Below are positions 1 through 6,305 of a stretch of 7,039 nucleotides of DNA, one piece after another. This DNA comes from CAIWGV01 sp964515175. Lineage in GTDB: Bacteria; Pseudomonadota; Alphaproteobacteria; UBA7879; UBA5542. Every line of letters begins with the position of its first letter. The first letter of the stretch is position 1. The position numbers were made by a program, and so were the translations under genes. The notes beneath the pieces are model-generated. The model was given only the letters and a program-made list of their open reading frames with translations. It made no database searches and was not told where the DNA came from. The stretch lies in assembly GCA_964515175.1 (NCBI GenBank), contig CAZEUR010000052.1, positions 1-7,039 of the forward strand. The letters are read 5' to 3'.

Positions 1-215
1 TCACGGATCAATAAGTTCGATCCTACTCCAATTATAGTCCATGAAACGTGATTGGGGATATTTTTTAAAAAAAATTCTAAATCTTGGTCATCCTCTGGTT
101 TAAAAAGAACTTCGGCTTCCCCTCCTACTCGGAACCAAACTTGATGTTTCAAAGGGACGTTTTCCAGATATCTCCCCCGAACAGGGGGTAAGATGGAGAG
201 CAAGGAATCCGCCAT
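1..215 (-). CDS. murB: UDP-N-acetylenolpyruvoylglucosamine reductase MurB, 5' part (runs off the left edge)
   Basis: Cytoplasmic FAD enzyme that reduces UDP-GlcNAc-enolpyruvate to UDP-MurNAc with NADPH. Only the first 71 codons are in the window. Translated from the ATG at 215, the protein shows a short leader, then GRYLENVPLKHQVWFRVGG (residues 14-32), which contains the family's T/V-W-F-R-V-G-G block, and GVGSNLLIR near residues 63-71, the start of the FAD-binding G-x-G-S-N-L-L-x-x-D motif. The window ends inside the next codon, which begins GA and so encodes Asp or Glu as expected. The start ATG follows the murC TAA with no base between. A GGGA eight bases upstream is a modest Shine-Dalgarno, so coupling to murC is likely. 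The C-terminal substrate-binding domain lies outside. The reading frame was translated by hand because it is too short and incomplete for ordinary ORF calling. Identity is firm from motifs and from position after murC. Confidence 0.93.
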   Translation of the reverse strand, partial: MADSLLSILPPVRGRYLENVPLKHQVWFRVGGEAEVLFKPEDDQDLEFFLKNIPNHVSWTIIGVGSNLLIR

Positions 216-1613
216 TTAATTTTTCCCAAAAAGGACTTCAAGATTTGCAGGCAGTTGGTTGGCCCAGTCACTAATGGTACCAGCCCCTAAACAAATGACA
301 TAGTCTCCGGGAGAGGCAATCTTGTGAATCAATCCAGGTAATTCTGAGGGAGCTTCAATGGTATAGATAGGGCCTTTGAAATTCTGCTTGATGGCTTGTT
401 CTAAGGCTTTATGTGTTACGCCCTCAATGGGCGCTTCTCCTGCCGCATAAATGGGAGCGACAATAATTTGATCCGCGTCTTTGAAACACTGGCTAAATTC
501 TGGGAATAAATCCTTAACCCGGCTAAATCGATGGGGCTGTACCACAGCAATGACATTCTTTTTGGTGACGGCGCGTGCAGCTTTTAAGACGGCTGCGATT
601 TCTGTGGGGTGATGACCATAATCATCAATAATGGTAATGCCTTGGACAACGCCTGTTTGAGTGAAGCGTCTCTTAACACCTTGAAATTCAGACAGGGCTT
701 TATGAATGGTTTTTTCAGAAATATTGAGCTCAAGAGCAACGACGATAGCAGCCAGGCAGTTTAATATGTTATGGGTGCCATGGAGTGGCAGATGAAGGTC
801 TTTTAAAGTTTTTTGCTTATGAGTTACGGTAAAATGAGTTCCCGTGGGTAAGGCTCTGATGTTGGTGGCTCTGCAATCGGCCTCATTCTCAATTCCATAA
901 GTAATATGCCGACGATTCGTAATGTGGGGGATCAAGCTTCTCACGACGGGATGATCCGCACATAACACTGAAAACCCATAAAAAGGAATCTGTTGGGCAA
1001 ATTGAAGAAAGCTGCGGGTCAGATTTTCAAAAGTGCCAAAATGCTCCATGTGTTCGGGGTCGATGTTTGTAATGATGGCAACAGTGGAGGGAAGTTTGAT
1101 AAACGTTCCATCAGATTCATCCGCTTCTACGACCATCCAGTTTCCATCTCCTATTTTCGCGTTGGTATTTAAGGAGTTGATAATCCCACCGTTAATAATG
1201 GTGGGATCAAGATTGCCTGCCTCTAATAAAGTTCCGACTAAAGAGGTGGTGGTTGTTTTTCCATGGGTTCCAGCAACGGAAACCGTTGCTTTAAAACGCA
1301 TAAGTTCTGCCAGCATCTCGGAACGAGGGATGACGGGGATCCCCATCTCTTTTGCCGCTAGCATTTCTGGATTTGAGGCTTTCACTGCAGAAGAGGGCAC
1401 AACGATGGAAACACCCTTAAGGTTATTTGATGAGTGACCCACAAAAACAGGAATGCCTAGTTTTTTAAGGCGGGCTGTATTGTTGTTTTCTCCAACGTCG
1501 CTTCCTTGCACTGTGTGACCCAGGCTATGCAGGATTTCTGCGATACCGCTCATCCCGATGCCACCAATGCCGATGAGATGGATAGTTCCAATGGAGAGGG
1601 GAGAAATATTCAT
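216..1613 (-). CDS. murC: UDP-N-acetylmuramate--L-alanine ligase MurC
   Basis: Cytoplasmic ATP-dependent ligase that adds L-Ala to UDP-MurNAc, the first amino acid of the stem peptide. The 465-residue length is normal for the family. The N-terminal Rossmann-like UDP-binding domain has GIGGIGMSG at 15-23. The central ATPase domain has the P-loop GTHGKTTTT at 115-123 (Lys119), EADESDGTF at 163-171, and TNIDPEHMEHFG at 182-193, with the metal-site His188. HNILN at 281-285 gives the invariant Asn pair. The C-terminal domain has RRF at 315-317, DDYGHHPTEI at 330-339, QPHRFSR at 359-365, and YAAGE at 389-393. All catalytic positions expected of a Mur ligase are present. The DDYGHHPTE and HRFSR signatures separate MurC from MurD, MurE, MurF and Mpl. 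The ATG at 1613 lies nine bases after the murG stop and has a well-placed AGGA. The TAA abuts the murB ATG. Confidence 0.98.
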   Translation of the reverse strand: MNISPLSIGTIHLIGIGGIGMSGIAEILHSLGHTVQGSDVGENNNTARLKKLGIPVFVGHSSNNLKGVSIVVPSSAVKASNPEMLAAKEMGIPVIPRSEMLAELMRFKATVSVAGTHGKTTTTSLVGTLLEAGNLDPTIINGGIINSLNTNAKIGDGNWMVVEADESDGTFIKLPSTVAIITNIDPEHMEHFGTFENLTRSFLQFAQQIPFYGFSVLCADHPVVRSLIPHITNRRHITYGIENEADCRATNIRALPTGTHFTVTHKQKTLKDLHLPLHGTHNILNCLAAIVVALELNISEKTIHKALSEFQGVKRRFTQTGVVQGITIIDDYGHHPTEIAAVLKAARAVTKKNVIAVVQPHRFSRVKDLFPEFSQCFKDADQIIVAPIYAAGEAPIEGVTHKALEQAIKQNFKGPIYTIEAPSELPGLIHKIASPGDYVICLGAGTISDWANQLPANLEVLFGKN

Positions 1614-1620
1614 AATATAA

Positions 1621-1624
1621 TCCT
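1621..1624 (-). promoter_or_regulatory. Shine-Dalgarno of murC overlapping the murG stop codon
   Basis: On the minus strand the end of murG reads GAATAGGA, then seven bases, then the murC ATG at 1613. The AGGA core overlaps the TAG stop of murG, so a ribosome terminating on murG sits on the murC binding site. This is read directly from the sequence; coupling itself is inference. Confidence 0.6.
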
Positions 1625-2708
1625 ATTCTTTCAGTTGAGCGATGATGGCGTCTGCAAGTCGTTGATCCGCATGAACGTTTGCTAGATCATGAATTTTTTT
1701 AGCAGCTTTTTCAAGAGATTTAGCAGAAGTAAGCAATTTTTCTATCTCTTTTGCAAGAATGGGAGCGCTTAAATCTTTTTCAGAGAGCATCCATCCTCCC
1801 CCTGCATCCACAGCGATGTGGGCATTGAAGGTTTGATGATCATCCATGGCATAAAAAAACGGGACAAAAAGAGCAGGACGGCCGATAACCATAAGCTCTG
1901 TGAGGGTGGAAGCCCCGGCTCTGCAAATGACCAGATGAGCTTTTTTGAAATGGTCTCCAATATTATCAAAAAAGGCTTTAACTTCCGCAGAAATGCCCAA
2001 ATTAAAGTAGATATTTTTCGTGAGTTCTACTAACTCAGGGCGACACTGCTGGACAACTCGAAGCCTTCTTTTAAGGACAGGTGGCAAGAGGTTTAGGGCA
2101 TCAGGAAGAAGAGTACTAAAAATCTTGGCTCCTTGACTGCCGCCGACGATGAAGAGGTTAATTGTGCCTGATTTTCTTGGGGCGTTGTAGGGAGCGTTTG
2201 AGATGTTTTTAATGGCAGGCCTTACAGGATTTCCCGTTACGATGACTTTGCTTTTGGGGGGCATTCCTTGGGTTTTTGGAAATCCTGTGGCGATGGCTTT
2301 AGAAAAAGAGGCCAGCCAGCGATTCACCCGTCCCAAGCAAGCGTTCTGCTCATAAAGAAAAAGAGGAGTGCGCGTTACGGTTGCAGCCACAAGAGTTGGA
2401 AATGCTGGGTATCCGCCAAACCCGACCACTATGCCCGGCTTTTTTTTGAGAAGCCAAAAACCGACTTCTACGGTTTTTAGAATGATATGGAGACCAAGAT
2501 TGATTTTTTTTAACAAACTCACCCTCTGGGTATAATGGGGAAGATTTAAAACTTTCGTCTGCAGATGTCCTTTGAAGGATGTGCCTCTTGGGTCTGTCAC
2601 CAGAATGACTGGATATCCTTTCTGGATTAAGATTTCGCCCACGGCTTGGGCCGGGAAAAGATGGCCTCCTGTGCCGCCCGCGGTTAAAACAATGAGCGGT
2701 TTTTTCAT
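1623..2708 (-). CDS. murG: Undecaprenyl-PP-MurNAc-pentapeptide GlcNAc transferase MurG
   Basis: Peripheral inner-membrane glycosyltransferase (GT-B fold, GT28 family) that adds GlcNAc from UDP-GlcNAc to lipid I, giving lipid II. From the ATG at 2708 the protein is 361 residues, normal for MurG. The N-terminal domain has GGTGGH at 11-16, GFGGYPAFP at 96-104, and EQNA at 120-123. TGNPVR at 158-163 precedes the interdomain region. The C-terminal UDP-GlcNAc domain has GGSQGA at 189-194, CRAGASTLTEL at 262-272, and PFFYAMDDHQTFNA at 283-296. An in-frame ATG seven codons upstream (2729) would overlap ftsW by 17 bases and lacks a ribosome site. The 2708 start gives the usual MKKPLIVLTAGGTGGH beginning, has AAGGA ten bases upstream, and leaves four bases after the ftsW stop. 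It lies next to ftsW, the consumer of its product. Two runs of eight A occur in its coding strand. Confidence 0.97.
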   Translation of the reverse strand: MKKPLIVLTAGGTGGHLFPAQAVGEILIQKGYPVILVTDPRGTSFKGHLQTKVLNLPHYTQRVSLLKKINLGLHIILKTVEVGFWLLKKKPGIVVGFGGYPAFPTLVAATVTRTPLFLYEQNACLGRVNRWLASFSKAIATGFPKTQGMPPKSKVIVTGNPVRPAIKNISNAPYNAPRKSGTINLFIVGGSQGAKIFSTLLPDALNLLPPVLKRRLRVVQQCRPELVELTKNIYFNLGISAEVKAFFDNIGDHFKKAHLVICRAGASTLTELMVIGRPALFVPFFYAMDDHQTFNAHIAVDAGGGWMLSEKDLSAPILAKEIEKLLTSAKSLEKAAKKIHDLANVHADQRLADAIIAQLKE

Positions 2709-2712
2709 GATC

Positions 2713-3840
2713 TTAAATTCCTTTGTCATCCAGACGGCGACGTGTAAAGCTTAGAACTATACCCATACCAAGACCAATGGCGATTAAAGAAGAACCCCCG
2801 TAGCTCAAGAACGGAAGAGTCATACCTTTTGTTGGAATCAAATGAAGGCTGGAAGCGATATTAATGATGGCTTGCAGGGTGAATTGAAAAATGAGACCGC
2901 TGATGGCAAGCGTTAAGAAGAAGTTGTGTTCTTTTCGAGCAAGATAGAGCCCCCGTCCCGCAATGAAGATGAAGAGGCCCAAAATGAAGAGGCAAAGAAT
3001 GAGACCAAATTCTTCGCCTGCCACTGAAAATACAAAGTCTGCATGGGCGTCGGGAAGCCCTCGCTTTACAATGCCTTCTCCCGGTCCCCGTCCCAACCAT
3101 CCGCCGTTTTTAAAGGCCTCCAAAGATTTGGTGATTTGATATTGATCGCCAGTTTCTGGGTTTAAAAATCGATCGACGCGACTGGCAATATGAGGGAACA
3201 CGAAATAGGCGCCAATAACCCCGACAACACCAGATCCTCCCAAAAGATAGACCCAAAAGAGAGGGATGCCTGCCACAAAAAACTGAAGAAACCAAACAGA
3301 AGAAATCACAAAAACCATACCAAAATCTGGCTGTAAGAGGATTAGGAATACCACAGCAAAATAAAGAATAATGGAGAGCATTTTTCCTGACAGGGTGCCG
3401 GAAAAGTTTTTCTGTGACAGAAGCCAGGCTGTAATGACAGCAAAGGTAGGCTTAATGAATTCGGAGGCCTGCAAAGAAAATCCAAAGATATTGACCCACC
3501 TGCGGGCTCCTTTGATCTCAATACCGATGAAGGGGGTGAGCATAAGAAAGACGACGCAGAGCGCAAATAAGACCCAACAGAGGAATCTTATAAATCGAGG
3601 CTGAATGAGGGAGGTGAGAACCATGAGAGCCACCACGGGAATAGCAAGAGCTAAGTGACGGCGAACGAAGAAAAACGAATCAAGCTCTAATCTTTGGGCA
3701 ACCACAGGACTGGCGGCAAAACTTAAAAAGATGCCAACGCAGAGAAGAAGGATGAGGGCTGAAAAAAGCCATCGATCCACAGTCCACCACCATTGACCAA
3801 GAACACTACGATCTGTGCGGGAAAAAGAAGTGGAAAACAT
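2713..3840 (-). CDS. ftsW: Septal peptidoglycan glycosyltransferase FtsW (SEDS family)
   Basis: Polytopic inner-membrane SEDS protein that polymerises lipid II at the division septum together with its class B PBP partner. It has 375 residues and about ten hydrophobic segments, beginning around 24-43, 62-80 and 85-105 and ending around 344-366. SEDS signatures include GARRW at 111-115, QASEFIK at 124-130, QPDFG at 170-174, RVDRFLNPETGDQYQ at 221-235, and NGGWLGRGPGEG at 245-256. LPDAHADFVFSVAGEE at 262-277 contains Asp268, at the position of the catalytic Asp of FtsW/RodA. PTKGMTLPFLSYGGSS lies at 336-351. The N-terminal WWWTVDRW is, as I recall, typical of alphaproteobacterial FtsW. RodA is the main alternative; the position between murD and murG and the N-terminus favour FtsW. 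The ATG overlaps the murD stop by one base (TAATG) and has AGAGG seven bases upstream. Confidence 0.96.
   Translation of the reverse strand: MFSTSFSRTDRSVLGQWWWTVDRWLFSALILLLCVGIFLSFAASPVVAQRLELDSFFFVRRHLALAIPVVALMVLTSLIQPRFIRFLCWVLFALCVVFLMLTPFIGIEIKGARRWVNIFGFSLQASEFIKPTFAVITAWLLSQKNFSGTLSGKMLSIILYFAVVFLILLQPDFGMVFVISSVWFLQFFVAGIPLFWVYLLGGSGVVGVIGAYFVFPHIASRVDRFLNPETGDQYQITKSLEAFKNGGWLGRGPGEGIVKRGLPDAHADFVFSVAGEEFGLILCLFILGLFIFIAGRGLYLARKEHNFFLTLAISGLIFQFTLQAIINIASSLHLIPTKGMTLPFLSYGGSSLIAIGLGMGIVLSFTRRRLDDKGI
2719..2723 (-). promoter_or_regulatory. Shine-Dalgarno that supports the murG start at 2708
   Basis: AAGGA lies inside the last codons of ftsW, ten bases before the ATG at 2708. The upstream in-frame ATG at 2729 is preceded by a CG-rich stretch ending CTGG, with no purine-rich site. 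The spacing of ten bases is slightly long but workable. This is the main nucleotide evidence for choosing the shorter murG. Confidence 0.5.
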
Positions 3841-5207
3841 TAGGAAACCTCTGAGGCAAGTTTTTGGACAAGCGTTTTGAACACCTCGCCTCGATGCTCA
3901 AAGCTTGTAAATTGGTCCCATGAGGCGCAAGCGGGCGCCAAAAGAACAACAGAATTTCCAGAGAATTTTTGAGCCTCTTTGGTGGCAAGTGTGACGGCAT
4001 TTTCAAGGGTGCCACTTTGGACACAGGTCAAATAAGGAGAGAGGACCTTTTCGTATCCTTTGGCAGAGTCGCCAATTAAAAATACTTTTTGAATGCGAGA
4101 GAGGTATGGCACAAGAGAGGAAACGTCTTCCCAACCCTCTTTAGCCTGCCCCCCTACAATCCAAAAGATATTTTCATACTGGCCGATGGACTTGAGAGCA
4201 GCTTCCAGTGTTGTTGCTTTGCTGTCATTTATGAAAAGGGTTCTATCCACACGTCCGGCCAGCTCTTGTCGATGGGCAAGCCCGGGATACGTGCGAATAC
4301 CTTCGCAAATAACCTTCGTTTCAAGGTCTGTGAGAGAGGTTACGGCCGCATAGGCCGCCGCAATATTTTGATGGTTGTGAGGGCCTCTGAGAGTTGGAAT
4401 ATCTGAGACATCCATAATCTTGTGCGTTTTGTCCATAAGGATGCCTTTATAGCAGTAGATTCCAGCTACTTCCTGAAATCCAGAGATGGGAATTGTGTGA
4501 GGCGATTTTATTTCTCTGTAAATCTCTTGCATCGCAGGGCTGTCCACGCCAATGATCTTAAATCCTTGAGGTTTTAGAAGATGAAAGATTTTCTTTTTCG
4601 AGGCGGCATACCCGCCCATACCCCCATGCCGTTCCAAATGATTTTTACTAATGTTCAGAAAAATGGCAGCATCCAAAGAAGGGGTTTCAATGCGCTCTAA
4701 CTGATAGGAAGAAAGTTCAATGACATAAATCCCCTGACCATTAAGGGGGGTTAGATCAAGCGCTGGGATTCCTAAGTTGCCTCCCTCTTGTACTTTGAGG
4801 TGGGCTGTTTTTAGGATATGGGCAATGAGGGCTGTTGTGGTGGATTTTCCATTGGTGCCTGTAATCCCGACCATCTGAGACATTTTCTGAGCTTGGAATA
4901 AAAATTCCACATCACAGAGGATGGGAATACCCTTATCTTTTGCCGTCTTTGCTACCAGATGAGGTTCAGGGAAGGTATGGGGGATGCCGGGACTTAAAAC
5001 AAGAGCTGTTTTTTCTTTCCAGTTCACGACGTCAGGGGATTCAAGATCAATGCCAAGCTCACCCCCTTTGGTTCGATTCTCGACCTTATCATCCCAGGCG
5101 GTAATTTTGGCGCCCGAATGCTTTAAGGCAATAGCCGCAGAGAGCCCCGATTTTCCAAGCCCCAGCACATAGAAACACTGACCATAAATGTGGGGAATTG
5201 GGATCAT
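3840..5207 (-). CDS. murD: UDP-N-acetylmuramoyl-L-alanine--D-glutamate ligase MurD
   Basis: Cytoplasmic ATP-dependent ligase that adds D-Glu to UDP-MurNAc-L-Ala. From the ATG at 5207 it has 455 residues, normal for MurD. The UDP-binding domain has GLGKSG at 16-21, AWDD at 37-40, and SPGIPHTFPEPH at 72-83. The ATPase domain has ITGTNGKSTT at 115-124 (Lys121), ELSSYQLE at 164-171 (Glu164), and NISKNHLERHG at 185-195 (His190). GPHNHQN at 275-281 gives the Asn pair. The C-terminal domain has AHRQE at 311-315 (Arg313) and NDSKATT at 327-333 (Asp328). The Asp usually found before the conserved His is Asn189 here. The open frame extends back to an ATG at 5291, but this would add 28 residues overlapping mraY and unlike any MurD start. 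The ATG at 5207 forms an ATGA overlap with the mraY stop. No strong Shine-Dalgarno precedes it, so translation probably depends on coupling to mraY. Confidence 0.97.
   Translation of the reverse strand: MIPIPHIYGQCFYVLGLGKSGLSAAIALKHSGAKITAWDDKVENRTKGGELGIDLESPDVVNWKEKTALVLSPGIPHTFPEPHLVAKTAKDKGIPILCDVEFLFQAQKMSQMVGITGTNGKSTTTALIAHILKTAHLKVQEGGNLGIPALDLTPLNGQGIYVIELSSYQLERIETPSLDAAIFLNISKNHLERHGGMGGYAASKKKIFHLLKPQGFKIIGVDSPAMQEIYREIKSPHTIPISGFQEVAGIYCYKGILMDKTHKIMDVSDIPTLRGPHNHQNIAAAYAAVTSLTDLETKVICEGIRTYPGLAHRQELAGRVDRTLFINDSKATTLEAALKSIGQYENIFWIVGGQAKEGWEDVSSLVPYLSRIQKVFLIGDSAKGYEKVLSPYLTCVQSGTLENAVTLATKEAQKFSGNSVVLLAPACASWDQFTSFEHRGEVFKTLVQKLASEVS
3848..3852 (-). promoter_or_regulatory. 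Shine-Dalgarno of ftsW inside the murD 3' end
   Basis: AGAGG stands seven bases before the ftsW ATG, within the final murD codons. It is one of the clearest ribosome sites in the window. With the TAATG stop/start overlap it fits re-initiation coupled to murD translation. Confidence 0.6.
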
Positions 5208-6295
5208 CTTAATTTCAGTGTACAGAGAGCAATAAGAGCCAAAATGAAGGAAATGATCCAGAATCGGATGACAACGGTAGATTCTGCCCACCCCTTCTTT
5301 TCAAAGTGGTGATGGAGAGGAGCCATCAAAAAAATGCGTTTTCCTTTTGTGAGTTTAAAGTATCCCACCTGTAAAATAACAGAAACAGTTTCCATGACGA
5401 AGAGGCCCCCCATGATGGCAAGCACCAACTCATGTTTGGTCACAATACTGATAGTGCCCAGCATGCCGCCGAGGGCAAGGGACCCGGCGTCCCCCATAAA
5501 GACAAGCGCAGGGGGCGCATTGAACCAAAGAAAACCAAGCCCCGCACCCACAAGGGCACCGCAAAGGACGGCTAGCTCGCCACTTCCTGGGATAAAATGG
5601 AGTTGCAAATAATGGGCAAAAACGGTGTTTCCAACCAGATAAGAAATGAGGCCAAAACAGAGACCCGCAATAATAACAGGGCCGATGGCCAGACCATCCA
5701 AGCCATCTGTCAGATTCACCGCATTGGAAGATCCCACAATAACGAAGATGATGAAAGGCGTAAACCAGACACCAATATTGAGCAAGAAATTTTTAAAGAA
5801 AGGAACAGCGATGTGAGAGTTGAGAGACTCGGGCAACAATTTTGTTAGGAAATAGGCAGCTGCACCCCCAATGGCAAGTTGGGCTAAAAATTTTGTTTTG
5901 CTCATCATGCCTTTTGCATCGTATTTCTTTACTTTGATGTAATCATCCACGGCTCCTACAAATCCGAGAGCCAATGTGACAAGGAGTACAATCCAGACAT
6001 AAGGATTTTTCCAATCAGCCCAAAGGAGGGTGCTGATTGCTAGGCTAAAGAGGATCAGAAGCCCCCCCATGGTGGGGGTGCCTTTTTTGGTAATTAGGTG
6101 ATGTTCCGGACCTGTTTTTCGAATGGGCTGCCCTTTGCCTTGAGTTTTCTTAAGCCAGCGAATGATGGCAGGCCCGATGAGAAAAGAAATAAGGAGAGAG
6201 GTTAATGTAGCACAAGCGGCCCTAAAGCTAATGTATTTAAATACATTCAAGAAAGGATGAGTGTCTGACAAAGGGTATAAAATATTGAAAAACAT
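5204..6295 (-). CDS. mraY: Phospho-N-acetylmuramoyl-pentapeptide transferase MraY
   Basis: Integral inner-membrane enzyme that transfers phospho-MurNAc-pentapeptide from UDP to undecaprenyl phosphate, giving lipid I; it needs Mg2+. It has 363 residues and about ten membrane segments, typical for the family. Signatures are KKGTPTMGG at 70-78, GAVDDYIK at 114-121 with the paired Asp117/Asp118, NAVNLTDGLDGLA at 191-203, FMGDAGS at 266-272 with Asp269, and APLHHHFE at 325-332, the histidine-rich MraY motif that separates it from WecA-type relatives. The start MFFNILYPLSD and the FKYISFRAA segment match the usual N-terminus. The ATG is ten bases after the murF stop with a weak AGG six bases upstream. 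The TGA overlaps the murD ATG (ATGA). A C/G-rich local stretch around 5461-5520 (42 of 60 bases G or C) contrasts with the AT-rich end of murF. Confidence 0.98.
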   Translation of the reverse strand: MFFNILYPLSDTHPFLNVFKYISFRAACATLTSLLISFLIGPAIIRWLKKTQGKGQPIRKTGPEHHLITKKGTPTMGGLLILFSLAISTLLWADWKNPYVWIVLLVTLALGFVGAVDDYIKVKKYDAKGMMSKTKFLAQLAIGGAAAYFLTKLLPESLNSHIAVPFFKNFLLNIGVWFTPFIIFVIVGSSNAVNLTDGLDGLAIGPVIIAGLCFGLISYLVGNTVFAHYLQLHFIPGSGELAVLCGALVGAGLGFLWFNAPPALVFMGDAGSLALGGMLGTISIVTKHELVLAIMGGLFVMETVSVILQVGYFKLTKGKRIFLMAPLHHHFEKKGWAESTVVIRFWIISFILALIALCTLKLR

Positions 6296-6305
6296 GCTAA
6301 ACCTA

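Noticed and set aside
1033..1437. 134-codon plus-strand open frame opposite murC
   Set aside because: It is the antisense shadow of the well-supported murC ATPase domain, has no recognisable motif or ribosome site, and has a low-complexity Ser/Val/Pro composition typical of such shadows.
1614..1622. Search for promoters, terminators or small genes between the cluster genes
   Set aside because: Intergenic gaps are 0 to 10 bases, too short for any such element; the murG/murC gap shown here holds only the murC ribosome-site spacer and part of its Shine-Dalgarno.
2437..2460. GGCTT...AAGCC inverted repeat next to an A/T tract in murG, resembling a terminator
   Set aside because: The stem is only five base pairs, no T run follows the stem on either strand (on the minus strand the T run precedes it), and it lies in the middle of murG coding sequence.
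4089..4406. Two overlapping plus-strand open frames (about 105 and 86 codons) opposite murD
   Set aside because: Both mirror the conserved C-terminal part of murD, show no family features, and would be isolated genes inside an all-minus operon.
5208..5291. 28-codon N-terminal extension of murD
   Set aside because: It lies wholly inside the mraY 3' end, does not resemble a MurD start, and the ATGA overlap at 5207 gives a normal 455-residue protein.
6062..6078. C-rich/G-rich near-palindrome around CCATGG in mraY
   Set aside because: It has no loop and one mismatch, is not followed by a T tract, and is explained by codons for the conserved GTPTMGG motif.
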